Positions 1-7,409 of a stretch of 64,000 bases of DNA are shown here, piece after piece (the stretch's first letter is position 1; each line of letters opens with the position of its first letter). The position numbers were made by a program, and so were the translations under genes. Source of the DNA: Rhodanobacteraceae bacterium (GTDB lineage Bacteria > Pseudomonadota > Gammaproteobacteria > Xanthomonadales > Rhodanobacteraceae); NCBI GenBank assembly GCA_009996615.1, contig JAACZU010000010.1:1-64000 (forward strand), written 5' to 3'. A model generated the notes under the pieces. The model was given only the letters and a program-made list of their open reading frames with translations, did not search any database and was not told the origin of the DNA.

Positions 1-65
1 CGCCAACCTTGGAGACTGGCGCAACTGGCGCGACTGATGGGGATTTGGCGCGACTGGAAGGCGGC
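1..65. repeat. Direct repeat, copy A
   Basis: These 65 bases are identical to 2864-2928. After base 65 this copy carries six extra bases (agcggc) before both copies resume with ggggagg. Copy A is cut by the window edge, so the true repeat may be longer. Confidence 0.9.
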
Positions 66-83
66 AGCGGCGGGGAGGCCTGA
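1..83 (+). CDS. 3' end of a second RepA-like helicase gene (partial)
   Basis: The window opens inside an open frame whose last codons match, apart from a two-codon insertion, the C-terminal tail of the helicase ending at 2949 (TGATGATD, then DLARLEGG). It stops with TGA at 81-83, followed by TAG. The first 65 bases are identical to 2864-2928. This implies a paralogous or duplicated helicase gene just upstream of the window. Only the tail is visible, so function rests on that match alone. The next gene starts five bases later, suggesting one transcript. Confidence 0.6.
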   Translation, partial: PTLETGATGATDGDLARLEGGSGGEA

Positions 84-87
84 TAGC

Positions 88-648
88 ATGAGTGACCTAG
101 ACGAAAAGTTTCGCCGCATGTTTGCCGGTCCGCTTGGGCAGTCGGCCGCTGAGCGGATCGCCGCCCACCGTGACCGCGCGCTGCGCGTGCGGGACGCAAG
201 CACCGATCCAAACCTGGCCGAGCACGCGCAAGATGCTGCCGTATACTTCGCATGGGCCGCGAAGGATCTGGCGAACATCGCCGACCCGGTAGCGCGCAAG
301 CATGCCGAGGATTCTGTGCTGAACTTGATTCGCGCCTTTCATCACGATTGGCGCGCGGGGATACGCAGCGTCAAGCGGCCCATAGAGGCCGGCGCCAAGG
401 CACTACGGCAGCGATCAAGCGCCGGTTTCAGCAGCGGCGAAGAACGGCGGGCTGAACGCACGCCTGAGTGGGAAAGCTGGCAGCGGCGTGCGGACGAGCT
501 GCGCGCGGCCAACCCGAGGCGAACGAAATCCGACATCTGCCGGCAGATTGCAAACGAGTACGGGTTAACGCGCGAGGGCGTCGCAAAGCGTGTGACCCTG
601 CCCACGCAAAAGAAAGCTGGAACGGAACGCCCGCGTTCCAAAAAATAG
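88..648 (+). CDS. Phage-element protein with C-terminal helix-turn-helix-like segment
   Basis: 186-residue protein of unknown function. Start chosen at ATG 88 because a GGGGAGG ribosome site lies at 72-78, ten bases upstream; the in-frame ATG at 37 falls inside the upstream gene's coding tail. The N-terminal half is predicted helical and rich in Ala/Arg. Residues about 145-170 (DICRQIANEYGLTREGVAKR) look like a helix-turn-helix. The basic tail ends RPRSKK. Its place just before an alpA-like gene suggests a role in element control or replication, which is inference only. Confidence 0.6.
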   Translation: MSDLDEKFRRMFAGPLGQSAAERIAAHRDRALRVRDASTDPNLAEHAQDAAVYFAWAAKDLANIADPVARKHAEDSVLNLIRAFHHDWRAGIRSVKRPIEAGAKALRQRSSAGFSSGEERRAERTPEWESWQRRADELRAANPRRTKSDICRQIANEYGLTREGVAKRVTLPTQKKAGTERPRSKK

Positions 649-718
649 CTGCGTAGTTTTCGCATCGCCTCCCAAGGCAGCCCGCGCAATCCGGCGCGGT
701 CGCACCGAGGACCACGCG

Positions 719-931
719 ATGCATACACCCCGCACCCCCGACCCTACCGCGCGTTACTGGCGCCTTCCGGCTGTGATCGCCTACACGCAGCGATCGCGCA
801 GCTCGATCTACCGCGACCCGACTTTCCCGAGGCCGATCAAGCTCGGCCCGAATACCGCCGCTTGGCTGGCCGCCGACGTGCAAGCCTGGTGCGCCGCGCG
901 TGAGGCCGAAGCGCAGAAGGTGGCTGCATGA
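719..931 (+). CDS. AlpA-family DNA-binding regulator
   Basis: 70-residue protein. The pattern YWRLPAVIAYTQRSRSSIYR, then FPRPIKLGPNTAAW, then a WCAAREAE tail is characteristic of AlpA/MerR-like winged-helix proteins of prophages and genomic islands. These act as excisionase-like activators of element genes. The next gene begins at 928 with an ATGA overlap. It heads the visible block of primase and helicase genes, so it probably controls their expression or excision; no operator was identified. Confidence 0.8.
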   Translation: MHTPRTPDPTARYWRLPAVIAYTQRSRSSIYRDPTFPRPIKLGPNTAAWLAADVQAWCAAREAEAQKVAA

Positions 932-1149
932 TCGGCCGCCTGGACGACCTGCGCGCGCGGCGGTTGCGCTACGTCACCCGCGCCCCGGGCGACCTGCTGC
1001 GCGACGTGAGCGCCGCGTGCGCTTCGCTCGGCGACATCGCCGACCGCGGCGTGACCGACACCGACCTGCCCGCAATCGCGCGCACCGTCGAGGGAATCCG
1101 GCGCGTCCTTGGCCAGCTCCGCACCGGAGGCAATCACGATGCAGCCTGA
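928..1149 (+). CDS. Small hypothetical protein of the phage element
   Basis: 73-residue protein, unrecognised. ATG overlaps the stop of the AlpA gene (ATGA), pointing to translational coupling. Composition is Arg/Asp rich and probably all helical; no motif, signal peptide or membrane segment is seen. It sits between the regulator and the primase gene. It ends at 1149, overlapping the next start at 1139. Confidence 0.55.
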   Translation: MIGRLDDLRARRLRYVTRAPGDLLRDVSAACASLGDIADRGVTDTDLPAIARTVEGIRRVLGQLRTGGNHDAA

Positions 1150-1702
1150 TCGCCAGACACGACGAAGCCCGCGCATGGCGGGCCTCGGAAACAACATGCG
1201 TCTTGGCGGACGCATCGATTATAGCCTGCTAAGCGGAAAGGCCGCTAGCCGTCAAGACGGCCTCGCCAATCCTGTTGACCGGCTATTGCCGCGCCTTGAA
1301 GGCGTGCAAAAGGCCGGTTCCTGCTGGCGCGCACGCTGCCCGGCGTGCGGCGGTCAAGGCCGCAAGGTATCCATCACGGTCGGCGACGACGGCCGCGTGC
1401 TGCTGACTTGCTTCTCGTGCCATGACACGCCGGCCGTACTCGGCGCGGTCGGGCTGAGCATCGCCGACCTGTTCCCCCGGCGCGTCACGCACGCGACCAC
1501 GCCCGAGGAACGCCGGGAGCTGGCGCAGCGCGCGCGGGAATCGCAATGGGCCGCCGCGCTGGGCGTGCTGGCGCCCGAGGCGGGCGTGATCGAGGTTGCG
1601 GCCTCGATGATCGAGCGCGGCGCGGCGCTGACCGCCGACGACCTGGCGCGCGTGCGGTTGGCGGCGCAGCGCATCCATAGCGCGCGGGAGGTGCTGGCAT
1701 GA
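1139..1702 (+). CDS. Primase-type zinc-binding protein
   Basis: 187 residues. The segment CPACGGQGRKVSI, about 17 residues, then CFSCHD gives a CxxC...CxxC zinc ribbon typical of CHC2/phage-type primase zinc-binding domains. No Toprim or polymerase catalytic motifs are present, so it is at most the template-recognition half of a primase. Start 1139 is preferred over ATG 1109 because GGAGG lies at 1126-1130 with an eight-base spacer. It overlaps the helicase gene by four bases, suggesting a primase-helicase pair that replicates the element. Confidence 0.75.
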   Translation: MQPDRQTRRSPRMAGLGNNMRLGGRIDYSLLSGKAASRQDGLANPVDRLLPRLEGVQKAGSCWRARCPACGGQGRKVSITVGDDGRVLLTCFSCHDTPAVLGAVGLSIADLFPRRVTHATTPEERRELAQRARESQWAAALGVLAPEAGVIEVAASMIERGAALTADDLARVRLAAQRIHSAREVLA

Positions 1703-2949
1703 CCCGCACCGACGACCTGCCACGCTCCATCCGCGAAATCGACGAGCTCGCCGACCGTAACCTTGAACGGTTGGAGCGCATCACCGGCCACGACCTGCGA
1801 ACGCAGCGTGCCGACCACTTCGATAGCGTCGAGCTGATCCCAGCCGACCGCCTGCGCCCCGAGCCGATCCGCTGGCTTTGGCCCGGCTGGCTTGCACGTG
1901 GAAAGCTGCATGTCTTGGCCGGCGCGCCGGGCACCGGCAAGACCACGATCGCGATTGACCTGGCCGCATCTGTGACCGCCGGCCGCGCGCTGCCGTCCGG
2001 CTACCGCCCGCAGCGCGGTAGCGTGCTGATCTGGTCCGGCGAGGACGATCCGGCCGACACGCTAGTGCCGCGCCTGCTCGCCGCTGGTGCCGACCTGACC
2101 CGCGTCCGCTTTGTCGGCGACACGCGCGAGGATGGCGAGCGCCGCCCGTTCGATCCGGCGCGCGACGTGGACCTGCTCGCCGCTGCCGTGGCTGGTGTGG
2201 ACGACGTGGCGCTGCTGATTGTTGATCCGCTGGTTTCGGCCGTGGCCGGCGACTCGCACAAGAACGCGGAGGTCCGGCGAGGACTGGCCCCGCTGGTGGA
2301 CTTGGCGGCTCGCCTGGACGCCGCACTGGTCGGCATCACGCACTACAGCAAGGGCACACAAGGGCGCGAGCCGTTGGAGCGCGTGTCCGGCTCCCTCGCG
2401 TTCGGCGCACTGGCCCGCGTCGTGTTCGGCACCGTGCGCCAGCAAGCCGAGGACGGCGAGCCGCAACGGATGCTGCTCGCGCGCTGCAAGAGCAACATCG
2501 GCCCGGACGGCGGCGGCTTCACCTACGCTTTCGAGCAAGCCGAGCTGCGCGCGCATCCCGGCGTCGAGGCGAGCCGGATCGTGTGGGGCGCGGCGGTCGA
2601 GGGCACGGCACGCGAACTGCTCGCCGAGGCCGAGCCTGCCGACGACCACGCCGAAGCGCGCGACGCCGCCGACTGGCTACGCGAACTGCTCGCTTCCGGC
2701 CCAATGGCAGTGAAGGATGTTCGTCGACACGGCGACAATGCCGGCTTCGCATGGCGCACCTTGCAGCGCGCGATGCGCGCGGCTGGCGTTGAATCAAAGC
2801 GTGGCGGCTTTGGCCTTCCGGCGACGTGGGGGCTGCACAGTAGCGCCACAGTCGCGCCAGTTGCGCCAACCTTGGAGACTGGCGCAACTGGCGCGACTGA
2901 TGGGGATTTGGCGCGACTGGAAGGCGGCGGGGAGGTCATCTATCTATGA
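1699..2949 (+). CDS. RepA-like AAA ATPase / replicative helicase
   Basis: 416 residues. Walker A is GAPGTGKTT (about residues 75-83) and Walker B is LLIVDPL (about 172-178), within a RecA-fold AAA_25/RepA (RSF1010-type) domain. Such ATPases are hexameric helicases of plasmids and mobile elements. The C-terminal quarter is less conserved and ends in an APVAP...TGATGATD tail encoded by a 20-bp inverted repeat. ATG overlaps the stop of the primase-like gene. A second copy of its 3' end lies at the window start, so the gene or module was duplicated. Confidence 0.85.
   Translation: MTRTDDLPRSIREIDELADRNLERLERITGHDLRTQRADHFDSVELIPADRLRPEPIRWLWPGWLARGKLHVLAGAPGTGKTTIAIDLAASVTAGRALPSGYRPQRGSVLIWSGEDDPADTLVPRLLAAGADLTRVRFVGDTREDGERRPFDPARDVDLLAAAVAGVDDVALLIVDPLVSAVAGDSHKNAEVRRGLAPLVDLAARLDAALVGITHYSKGTQGREPLERVSGSLAFGALARVVFGTVRQQAEDGEPQRMLLARCKSNIGPDGGGFTYAFEQAELRAHPGVEASRIVWGAAVEGTARELLAEAEPADDHAEARDAADWLRELLASGPMAVKDVRRHGDNAGFAWRTLQRAMRAAGVESKRGGFGLPATWGLHSSATVAPVAPTLETGATGATDGDLARLEGGGEVIYL
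2849..2899. repeat. Perfect 20-bp inverted repeat inside helicase 3' end
   Basis: Arms at 2849-2868 and 2880-2899 are exact reverse complements, with an 11-base loop. The arm core is TGGCGCAACTGGCGCGACTG, and a further tggcgcgactgg follows at 2909-2920, giving iterated TGGCGC units. The right arm also occurs in the window-start copy. No T-run follows, so it is not a standard terminator. It could be an origin-like or regulatory structure. Confidence 0.8.
2864..2928. repeat. Direct repeat, copy B
   Basis: Identical over 65 bases to positions 1-65. It lies in the 3' end of the helicase gene and includes the right arm of the 2849-2899 inverted repeat. Confidence 0.9.
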
Positions 2950-3653
2950 CCGCCGACCTGATCCGCGTCTTGCAAGACCACGGCGCACGGCTGACCCGCA
3001 GCGGCGACCGCCTGCGCGTCGAGGCATCGCAGCCGATCCTCGATGCCCTGCGCGTCCTGCTCGGCGAGCACAAGCCGCTGATACTCGCGCACCTGCACTT
3101 GTCCGAACTGGCCGACGCCGAAGGGATCGAGCGCGCGCACGTTGAGGCATTACCGGCCGCCGACCTTGAGGACTGCGCCGGCCTGCCCGACGATGCACTG
3201 CGCGCCTACCTGGCCACGCTGCATGACGCCGGCCTGCGCCAGCGTGGCAAGGTGCCGCCGGACGAAACCGCGCACGCCATATGCGCACGCTGCGGCCCCA
3301 TCTGCTTGCATCCCGCCGTGGCCACCGTGCTCCCCGTCGTGCGCGGCTGGCCGACCTGCGCCGGCTGCCCGTGGTGCCACGTCCGCAACCGGCAGGCGAT
3401 CCCGAGGCCGCCCGTGCGCTGCGGCGACTGCCGGCACTTCGCACGCGACCCGATCAATCCCGATGCGGGCTTGGGCCGCTGCACCGCCGACCGCGAACCG
3501 CTGCCGTCCGAACCGCCGCACTGCCCGCACGCGCAGCGGCAGTGCGAGAGCTTCGCGCCATGGATCGCGGGCGTGGATTCGCTCCCTTCGGAGAACTGCG
3601 CCCGCTGTGCCGACAATTGCTGCGACTGGTGCGCCAAGAAGGAGGTCGCGTGA
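2946..3653 (+). CDS. TubC-docking-like, cysteine-rich phage protein
   Basis: 235 residues. The first about 50 residues (LIRVLQDHGARLTRSGDRLR, then an LGEHKPLILAHL helix) resemble the TubC N-terminal docking fold common in phage and island proteins. The rest has many Cys pairs (CARCGPIC, CAGCPWC, CGDCRHF, CARCADNCCDWC), probably several zinc ribbons. ATG overlaps the helicase stop. Role unknown; position suggests an accessory DNA-binding or replication factor. Confidence 0.65.
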   Translation: MTADLIRVLQDHGARLTRSGDRLRVEASQPILDALRVLLGEHKPLILAHLHLSELADAEGIERAHVEALPAADLEDCAGLPDDALRAYLATLHDAGLRQRGKVPPDETAHAICARCGPICLHPAVATVLPVVRGWPTCAGCPWCHVRNRQAIPRPPVRCGDCRHFARDPINPDAGLGRCTADREPLPSEPPHCPHAQRQCESFAPWIAGVDSLPSENCARCADNCCDWCAKKEVA

Positions 3654-3949
3654 CTGCCCCTGGCCTTGCCGAACTGCAAGCCCTGGAGGCCACACTATCG
3701 GGGCGTATCGAGCGCACACACGAGGCGCTGCTGGCCGGCGCGAAGGCGGGCGGGTATTACGTCACCGCCGACGGCCGCGTGCCCGAGGCGTGTCTGGCGC
3801 ACCTGCTGGGGCTGGCGCCTGGCACGCTGCGCAATCGCCGGCGCGAGGGCCGGGCACCGCCACACTACCGAGTGGGCGGCGCAGGCCATGCGGTCACCTA
3901 TCGCTTGGCCGAGGTGGCGCAATGGATCGAGGCCGGCCGCGAGTATTGA
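3650..3949 (+). CDS. AlpA/helix_turn_helix_17-like DNA-binding protein
   Basis: 99 residues starting at GTG 3650, which overlaps the previous stop (GTGA) and has AAGGAGG at 3638-3644. The C-terminal part (LLGLAPGTLRNRRREGRAPP, then YRLAEVAQWIEA) is the DNA-recognition pattern of MerR/AlpA-type domains. The N-terminal 40 residues look helical. It is the second such regulator in the element and directly precedes the capsid gene, so it may control capsid expression; paired GTGCAC palindromes at 4011-4026 are a possible target. Confidence 0.65.
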   Translation: MTAPGLAELQALEATLSGRIERTHEALLAGAKAGGYYVTADGRVPEACLAHLLGLAPGTLRNRRREGRAPPHYRVGGAGHAVTYRLAEVAQWIEAGREY

Positions 3950-4010
3950 CGCATGTTGGATGCGGGGAGGTAGATTCGGCGCATGAGCAGCCCCGCCCCG
4001 CGCGAAGCAG

Positions 4011-4026
4011 GTGCACGAAAGTGCAC
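4011..4026. promoter_or_regulatory. Paired GTGCAC palindromes, possible operator upstream of capsid gene
   Basis: GTGCAC occurs at 4011-4016 and again at 4021-4026, exactly one helical turn apart, in the 164-base gap between the DNA-binding protein gene and the capsid gene. The spacing suits a dimeric regulator. Purely positional inference. Confidence 0.3.
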
Positions 4027-4113
4027 GAGCGCGGCCACATCGGGCTTACGCGGTGGGCAGCCGGAAGGCATCTTGCGCTCGCACGCACCTCGCGCGCGTT
4101 CGGAGAACACCTC

Positions 4114-5379
4114 ATGCCAACCCCTTCGCGTCCCACCGTGCAGCGCGGCATCACGCGCGTAGCGGCCCACGGCGACACGCCCAGCGTCCCCGCGCTGGTC
4201 GCTAACCTCAATCAGGCCTTCGTGGACTTCAAGGCCTCGCACAACGCGCGCATTGACGCGGTATCCGCCAACGTCGAGAACTTGCAGCGTGCCGTGGACG
4301 ACGCCAATACCAGGCTCGCCGCGCAGCAAATGAACGGGAGCGGTGCGCCGACCGCGGATGAAGGCACCTCGCCCACGTTCGCCGCCGCGGGCCTGCGCGG
4401 ATCCGGCGAGTTCCGGCAGTTCTACACCGCCCGCGCTTCCAACGCCAGCGAGAGCAGTGCCGACGCGCACCTGGGCGACATGCTGCGCGCCGTGGCAGGC
4501 CTCAAGGCCAAGTCCGCTGCGCTGGCATCGCTGAGCGAAGGCACGGACACCGCTGGCGGCTACAGCGTGCCCCGCCTGGTCATGCCGACGATCCTGGACG
4601 CGCTGGCTGAAAGCAGCGCGCTCCTGCGTGCCGGTGCGTCGATCCTCCCCTTCGAGCACGAGGGCGCGCTGACCATCACGGTGCCGGCGATCGACACGCT
4701 GCCAACCCCGTCCTGGCGCCTCGAGAAGGGCGATGTGGCGTTGTCCGCGCCGACGTTCCGCGGGCAGGCGCTCACGCCGCGCTCGCTGTCGGTCATCGTG
4801 AAGTGCAGCCGCGAGCTTCTGGCGGACAGTCCCGACATGGATCGCGCCGTGCGTACCGCGGTCGGCACCGCGTTCGCCGCCGAGCTGGACCGCGTTGGCC
4901 TGGTCGGCACCGGCTCCGCGCCCGAGCCGAAGGGCATCGACGCGACCGCGGGGGTCATCCACGTGGCGCAAGCCGGCGCCGCGCTGAGCTGGAAGGACAT
5001 GCTGGCGGGAACGCAGCGCATCCTGGAGAACAAGGGGCCGATGCCCACGAGCGCCATCGGCGCCCCGCGGTCCATGATCGGGCTCGCCGGCCTGACCGAT
5101 ACCACGGGCCAGCCGCTTAACCGCCCGCCGCTCCTGGACGGTGTGCAGGTCATTCCCACGGTGGGCGTCCCGACCGACCTCGGCGATGATGACGATGAAA
5201 GCCTGCTGTTCCTGGGCGACTTCCGCACGGTGCAGTTCATCATGCGCGAGCGGCTGACCGTTGCCCGGCTGAGCGAGGCGTTCGCCGGCACCGGCGAAAT
5301 CGGGTTCCTGTTCCACATGCGCGTGGACGTGGCGATCAACTACCCGGGCGCGCTGGCCGTCATCACCGGCGTGAAGTGA
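4114..5379 (+). CDS. HK97-fold major capsid protein
   Basis: 421 residues. Start ATG 4114 has GGAG at 4102-4105. The N-terminal about 70 residues form a helical delta-domain-like stretch (VANLNQAFVDFKASHNARID). The core shows the HK97 gp5 pattern: GTDTAGGYSVP with a following PRLVMPTILDAL helix, then GTGSAPEPKGI, a DTTGQPLNRPP loop and LGDFRTVQFI. Capsid proteins of this size usually lie with portal, protease and large terminase genes; here none of these is present. The open frame extends far upstream but that part overlaps other genes and is rejected. Confidence 0.9.
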   Translation: MPTPSRPTVQRGITRVAAHGDTPSVPALVANLNQAFVDFKASHNARIDAVSANVENLQRAVDDANTRLAAQQMNGSGAPTADEGTSPTFAAAGLRGSGEFRQFYTARASNASESSADAHLGDMLRAVAGLKAKSAALASLSEGTDTAGGYSVPRLVMPTILDALAESSALLRAGASILPFEHEGALTITVPAIDTLPTPSWRLEKGDVALSAPTFRGQALTPRSLSVIVKCSRELLADSPDMDRAVRTAVGTAFAAELDRVGLVGTGSAPEPKGIDATAGVIHVAQAGAALSWKDMLAGTQRILENKGPMPTSAIGAPRSMIGLAGLTDTTGQPLNRPPLLDGVQVIPTVGVPTDLGDDDDESLLFLGDFRTVQFIMRERLTVARLSEAFAGTGEIGFLFHMRVDVAINYPGALAVITGVK

Positions 5380-5682
5380 GCACGCGGGCAATAGCCCGCC
5401 CGCGTCCAGCCGGCGAGTGATGCGGGTTCATGAACAACCCCGGCAGCGTGGGGTCCCTCGAACCTCGGGGCTGACCGCGCACCTCCGCTCGCCATGCCGC
5501 GCGCTGGCGAGCGGATCTATCACAGGCAGCACGGGGCCCGGTCGGCGATGGCCGGGCACCGCTTTAGCCTACGGCACCGATCTGGGGAGGGGGGGGGCAA
5601 AAGTCTGTAGGCCGATCGCTTCTAGACCGCCCGCCCCCTCACGCGCAGATTTTTTCTCCCCTTTTCAATAGGAAATCAGCAA
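5380..5682. other. Non-coding stretch after capsid gene
   Basis: No convincing gene. A GCGGGC-AATA-GCCCGC hairpin at 5384-5399 directly follows the capsid stop but has no T-run, so termination here is uncertain. A G-rich motif lies at 5584-5605. The rest holds no recognisable phage gene. Confidence 0.5.
5584..5605. repeat. G-tract/CAAAAGT motif, copy 1 (possible packaging site)
   Basis: Four G, one A and nine G are followed by CAAAAGTC, and CCGATC comes shortly after. A second version occurs at 5983-6003 just before the small-terminase gene. G-rich motifs of this kind are found near cos sites upstream of P27-type small terminases, so a packaging-site role is possible but unproven. Confidence 0.4.
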
Positions 5683-5758
5683 ATGGCGGGCGTGAAGGGT
5701 CGCAGCGGCGGGGCCGCGGAAGAACGCGGGCGGCGCACGCCCTGGAGCGGGACGCCGG
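5683..5758 (+). pseudogene. Decayed N-terminus of a phage packaging-type protein
   Basis: ATG 5683 begins MAGVKGRSGG. After a frameshift, 5717-5758 reads RKNAGGARPGAGRR. Together these match the conserved start of small phage terminase or packaging proteins (SGG...GARPGAGR). The frame is broken and the sequence then passes into capsid-like sequence. An AGGAAA ribosome-site-like motif precedes the ATG. Remnant only. Confidence 0.55.
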
Positions 5759-5982
5759 CTCGGGCGCAGCACCGAAGATCAAGGGCTTGCTCAACATGGC
5801 CGGAGTGAACGCAATCGGCAACGGCGTGAACGGTGCGGAACTGGCGAACTATGCAAAGTTCATAATGCCGCTCGCGCGATCAAGGAAGCCAATGCGCCGG
5901 CCCCGACCGCGGCGATCATGAGCCCGCGTGAGGATGAAACCTTCGCGCTGTTCGCCGACACGACCGGCCAGCCGCTGCTCCA
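5759..5982 (+). pseudogene. Internal fragment of a second HK97 capsid gene
   Basis: One frame reads GSGAAPKIKGLLNMAGV up to LANYAKFI. After a frame change near 5862 it continues AIKEANAPAPTAAIMSPRED and DTTGQPLLQ. This aligns with the intact capsid's GTGSAPEPKGI...DTTGQPL region but is clearly divergent, so it derives from a different capsid gene. Both ends of the capsid are missing. It lies between decayed terminase sequence and an intact small-terminase gene. Confidence 0.65.
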
Positions 5983-6003
5983 GGGGGGGGCGGGCAAAAG
6001 TTC
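5983..6003. repeat. G-tract/CAAAAGT motif, copy 2
   Basis: Eight G, C, three G, then CAAAAGTTC, followed by CCGATC, about 70 bases before the small-terminase start. Shares layout with 5584-5605. Confidence 0.4.
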
Positions 6004-6070
6004 AAAACCGATCCCGCGTTCAACGGGCGTCCAGTCGTTTTTTCACATCCCCGAAACCCGGAGCCGGACC

Positions 6071-6469
6071 ATGCCACGACCACGCAAACCGACCTCGCTG
6101 CACATCTTGAGCGGCACTGCCGATCACAACCCCGCACGCATGCGCGAGCGCGCCGCCGAGCCGATCGACGACCGTCCGCTGGGACCGCCGCCCGAGAGCA
6201 TGCGGCCGGATCAGCGCGCCGCGTGGCTCGAAATCGAGCGGCTGGCGCCGTGGCTTGCGTACGCGGACCGCATCGCGGTTGAAGTTACCGCTGTCCTGCT
6301 CGCACGCTTCCGCGTTGATCCTGGCACGATGCCGCCGGCCCTGCTGACGCGCTTGGAGACGCTGCTCGGCCGCTTGGGGCTGACGCCGAGTGATCGCAGC
6401 CGCGTCCGCGCGCAGTCTCCCTCCGCGAGTGCAAACAGATTTGTGCGGAACGGCATCCGACCGTCGTGA
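6071..6469 (+). CDS. Phage terminase small subunit, P27-like (3' end altered)
   Basis: 132 residues from ATG 6071. The start RPRKPTSLHILSGTADHN and later AWLEIERLAPWLAYADRIAV follow the P27 family pattern (RKPT..L..L.GT, then a helical DNA-binding and oligomerisation region). LGLTPSDRSRV near residue 115 matches the family's conserved end, but the last about 15 residues do not. They coincide with another coding-like sequence in a second frame, so the 3' end seems fused to debris. The partner large subunit is absent; the protein may redirect a helper phage's terminase if this is a satellite. Confidence 0.75.
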   Translation: MPRPRKPTSLHILSGTADHNPARMRERAAEPIDDRPLGPPPESMRPDQRAAWLEIERLAPWLAYADRIAVEVTAVLLARFRVDPGTMPPALLTRLETLLGRLGLTPSDRSRVRAQSPSASANRFVRNGIRPS

Positions 6470-6561
6470 TTGTGCCGGCTGGTCCCGCGGTGCCGGCGGA
6501 TCAGGTCGCGCGCCTCCTCGCATACGCCGGTGTTGCCGTTCTGGCAGCGACGGTTGGGAAC
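6418..6561 (+). pseudogene. Unidentified coding remnant at element edge
   Basis: In the frame starting at 6418, codons read SLRECKQICAERHPTVVIV and continue with AGVAVLAATVG. This has a protein-like hydrophobic pattern but no start codon. It overlaps the terminase 3' end and runs to the tRNA-Ser terminator. It is likely the tail of a deleted element gene; family not recognised. Confidence 0.35.
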
Positions 6562-6585
6562 AGAGTTGGGGTCGCATCCAACTCC

Positions 6586-6615
6586 AAACAAAAAAGCCCA
6601 TGAAAACATGGGCTT
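6586..6615 (-). terminator. Rho-independent terminator of tRNA-Ser(CGA)
   Basis: On the minus strand AAGCCCATG, a TTTT loop and CATGGGCTT form a 9-bp stem followed by TTTTTTGTTT. It lies 11 bases past the 3' end of the tRNA. A second small hairpin (GAGTTGG...CCAACTC, 6563-6584) lies beyond it. Confidence 0.9.
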
Positions 6616-6624
6616 AAATGTATG

Positions 6625-6717
<93 letters not shown>

Positions 6718-6846
6718 AGAACCTTGTCGGCAAGGTGGTCGTGCCTTGCCGGGGCCGCGCATCATACGGGGATGGGGACTGCGAGACAAGCGGTTCGCGA
6801 GTCGGGATACACTCGCCGGCCGCATCCGACTTCCAGGGCCTGGTTC

Positions 6847-7239
6847 ATGAGCACGATTTCCGTTCCTGTCTCCTATGGCGAGCTGATCGACAAGATCACG
6901 ATCCTCGAGATCAAGGCCGAACGCATCGGCGATGCGGCCAAGCGTGCCAACGTGCGCACCGAGCTGGAGCTGCTGAACGCGACCTGGGCCGGCGCGGCCG
7001 CGTCGCACACCGACATCGGCGCCGAGCGCGCGCAGCTGCGTGCGGTCAACGAGGCGCTGTGGGACATCGAGGATCGCATCCGCGTCAAGGAGAAGGCCAA
7101 GGCGTTCGACGCCGAGTTCATCGAACTGGCACGCTCGGTCTACGTGCGCAACGACGAGCGCGCGTCGGTCAAGCGCGTCATCAACGAGAAGCTCGGCTCG
7201 ACGCTGGTCGAGGAAAAGTCCTACCAGGACTATCGCTGA
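6847..7239 (+). CDS. DUF6165 family protein
   Basis: 130 residues beginning STISVPVSYGELIDKITILE, the conserved opening of DUF6165, and ending VEEKSYQDYR. Helical, cytosolic, no signal peptide. Function unknown. It lies next to LPS-core genes (heptosyltransferase, Kdo kinase), a context that suggests a surface-sugar link but does not prove it. Confidence 0.75.
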   Translation: MSTISVPVSYGELIDKITILEIKAERIGDAAKRANVRTELELLNATWAGAAASHTDIGAERAQLRAVNEALWDIEDRIRVKEKAKAFDAEFIELARSVYVRNDERASVKRVINEKLGSTLVEEKSYQDYR

Positions 7240-7360
7240 GCATCGAGCGGTCGGCGCCGATCTTCGCTTCCCTTCTCCCTCCGGGATCGAAGCCGCCTCA
7301 AGCGGCTGAGGGGGGGGCGCGCAGGCTCGCAGCACGCTTCATCGCCCAACTTCGTCCGGA

Positions 7361-7395
7361 CCCTCTCCCCAACCCCTCTCCCGATGGGAGAGGGG
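7361..7395. repeat. CCCCTCTCCC hairpin repeat, copy 1
   Basis: CCCCTCTCCC (7373-7382) pairs with GGGAGAGGGG (7386-7395) around a GAT loop, preceded by CCCTCTCCCCAA. Nearly the same unit occurs at 35825-35858. It sits between convergent genes and may help end transcription. Confidence 0.85.
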
Positions 7396-7409
7396 CCTTG
7401 ACGCCCCAC

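Noticed and set aside
37-87. Earlier ATG for the 88-648 gene
   Set aside because: It falls in the direct repeat that codes for the helicase tail in another frame; the ribosome site supports 88.
3983-4162. 59-codon frame before the capsid gene
   Set aside because: A fair ribosome site precedes it, but the product has no recognisable feature and it overlaps the capsid start.
3142-5379. A single 745-residue protein ending in the capsid
   Set aside because: The first 324 codons overlap two other genes in a better frame and have no phage-like content; the capsid starts well at 4114 with its own ribosome site.
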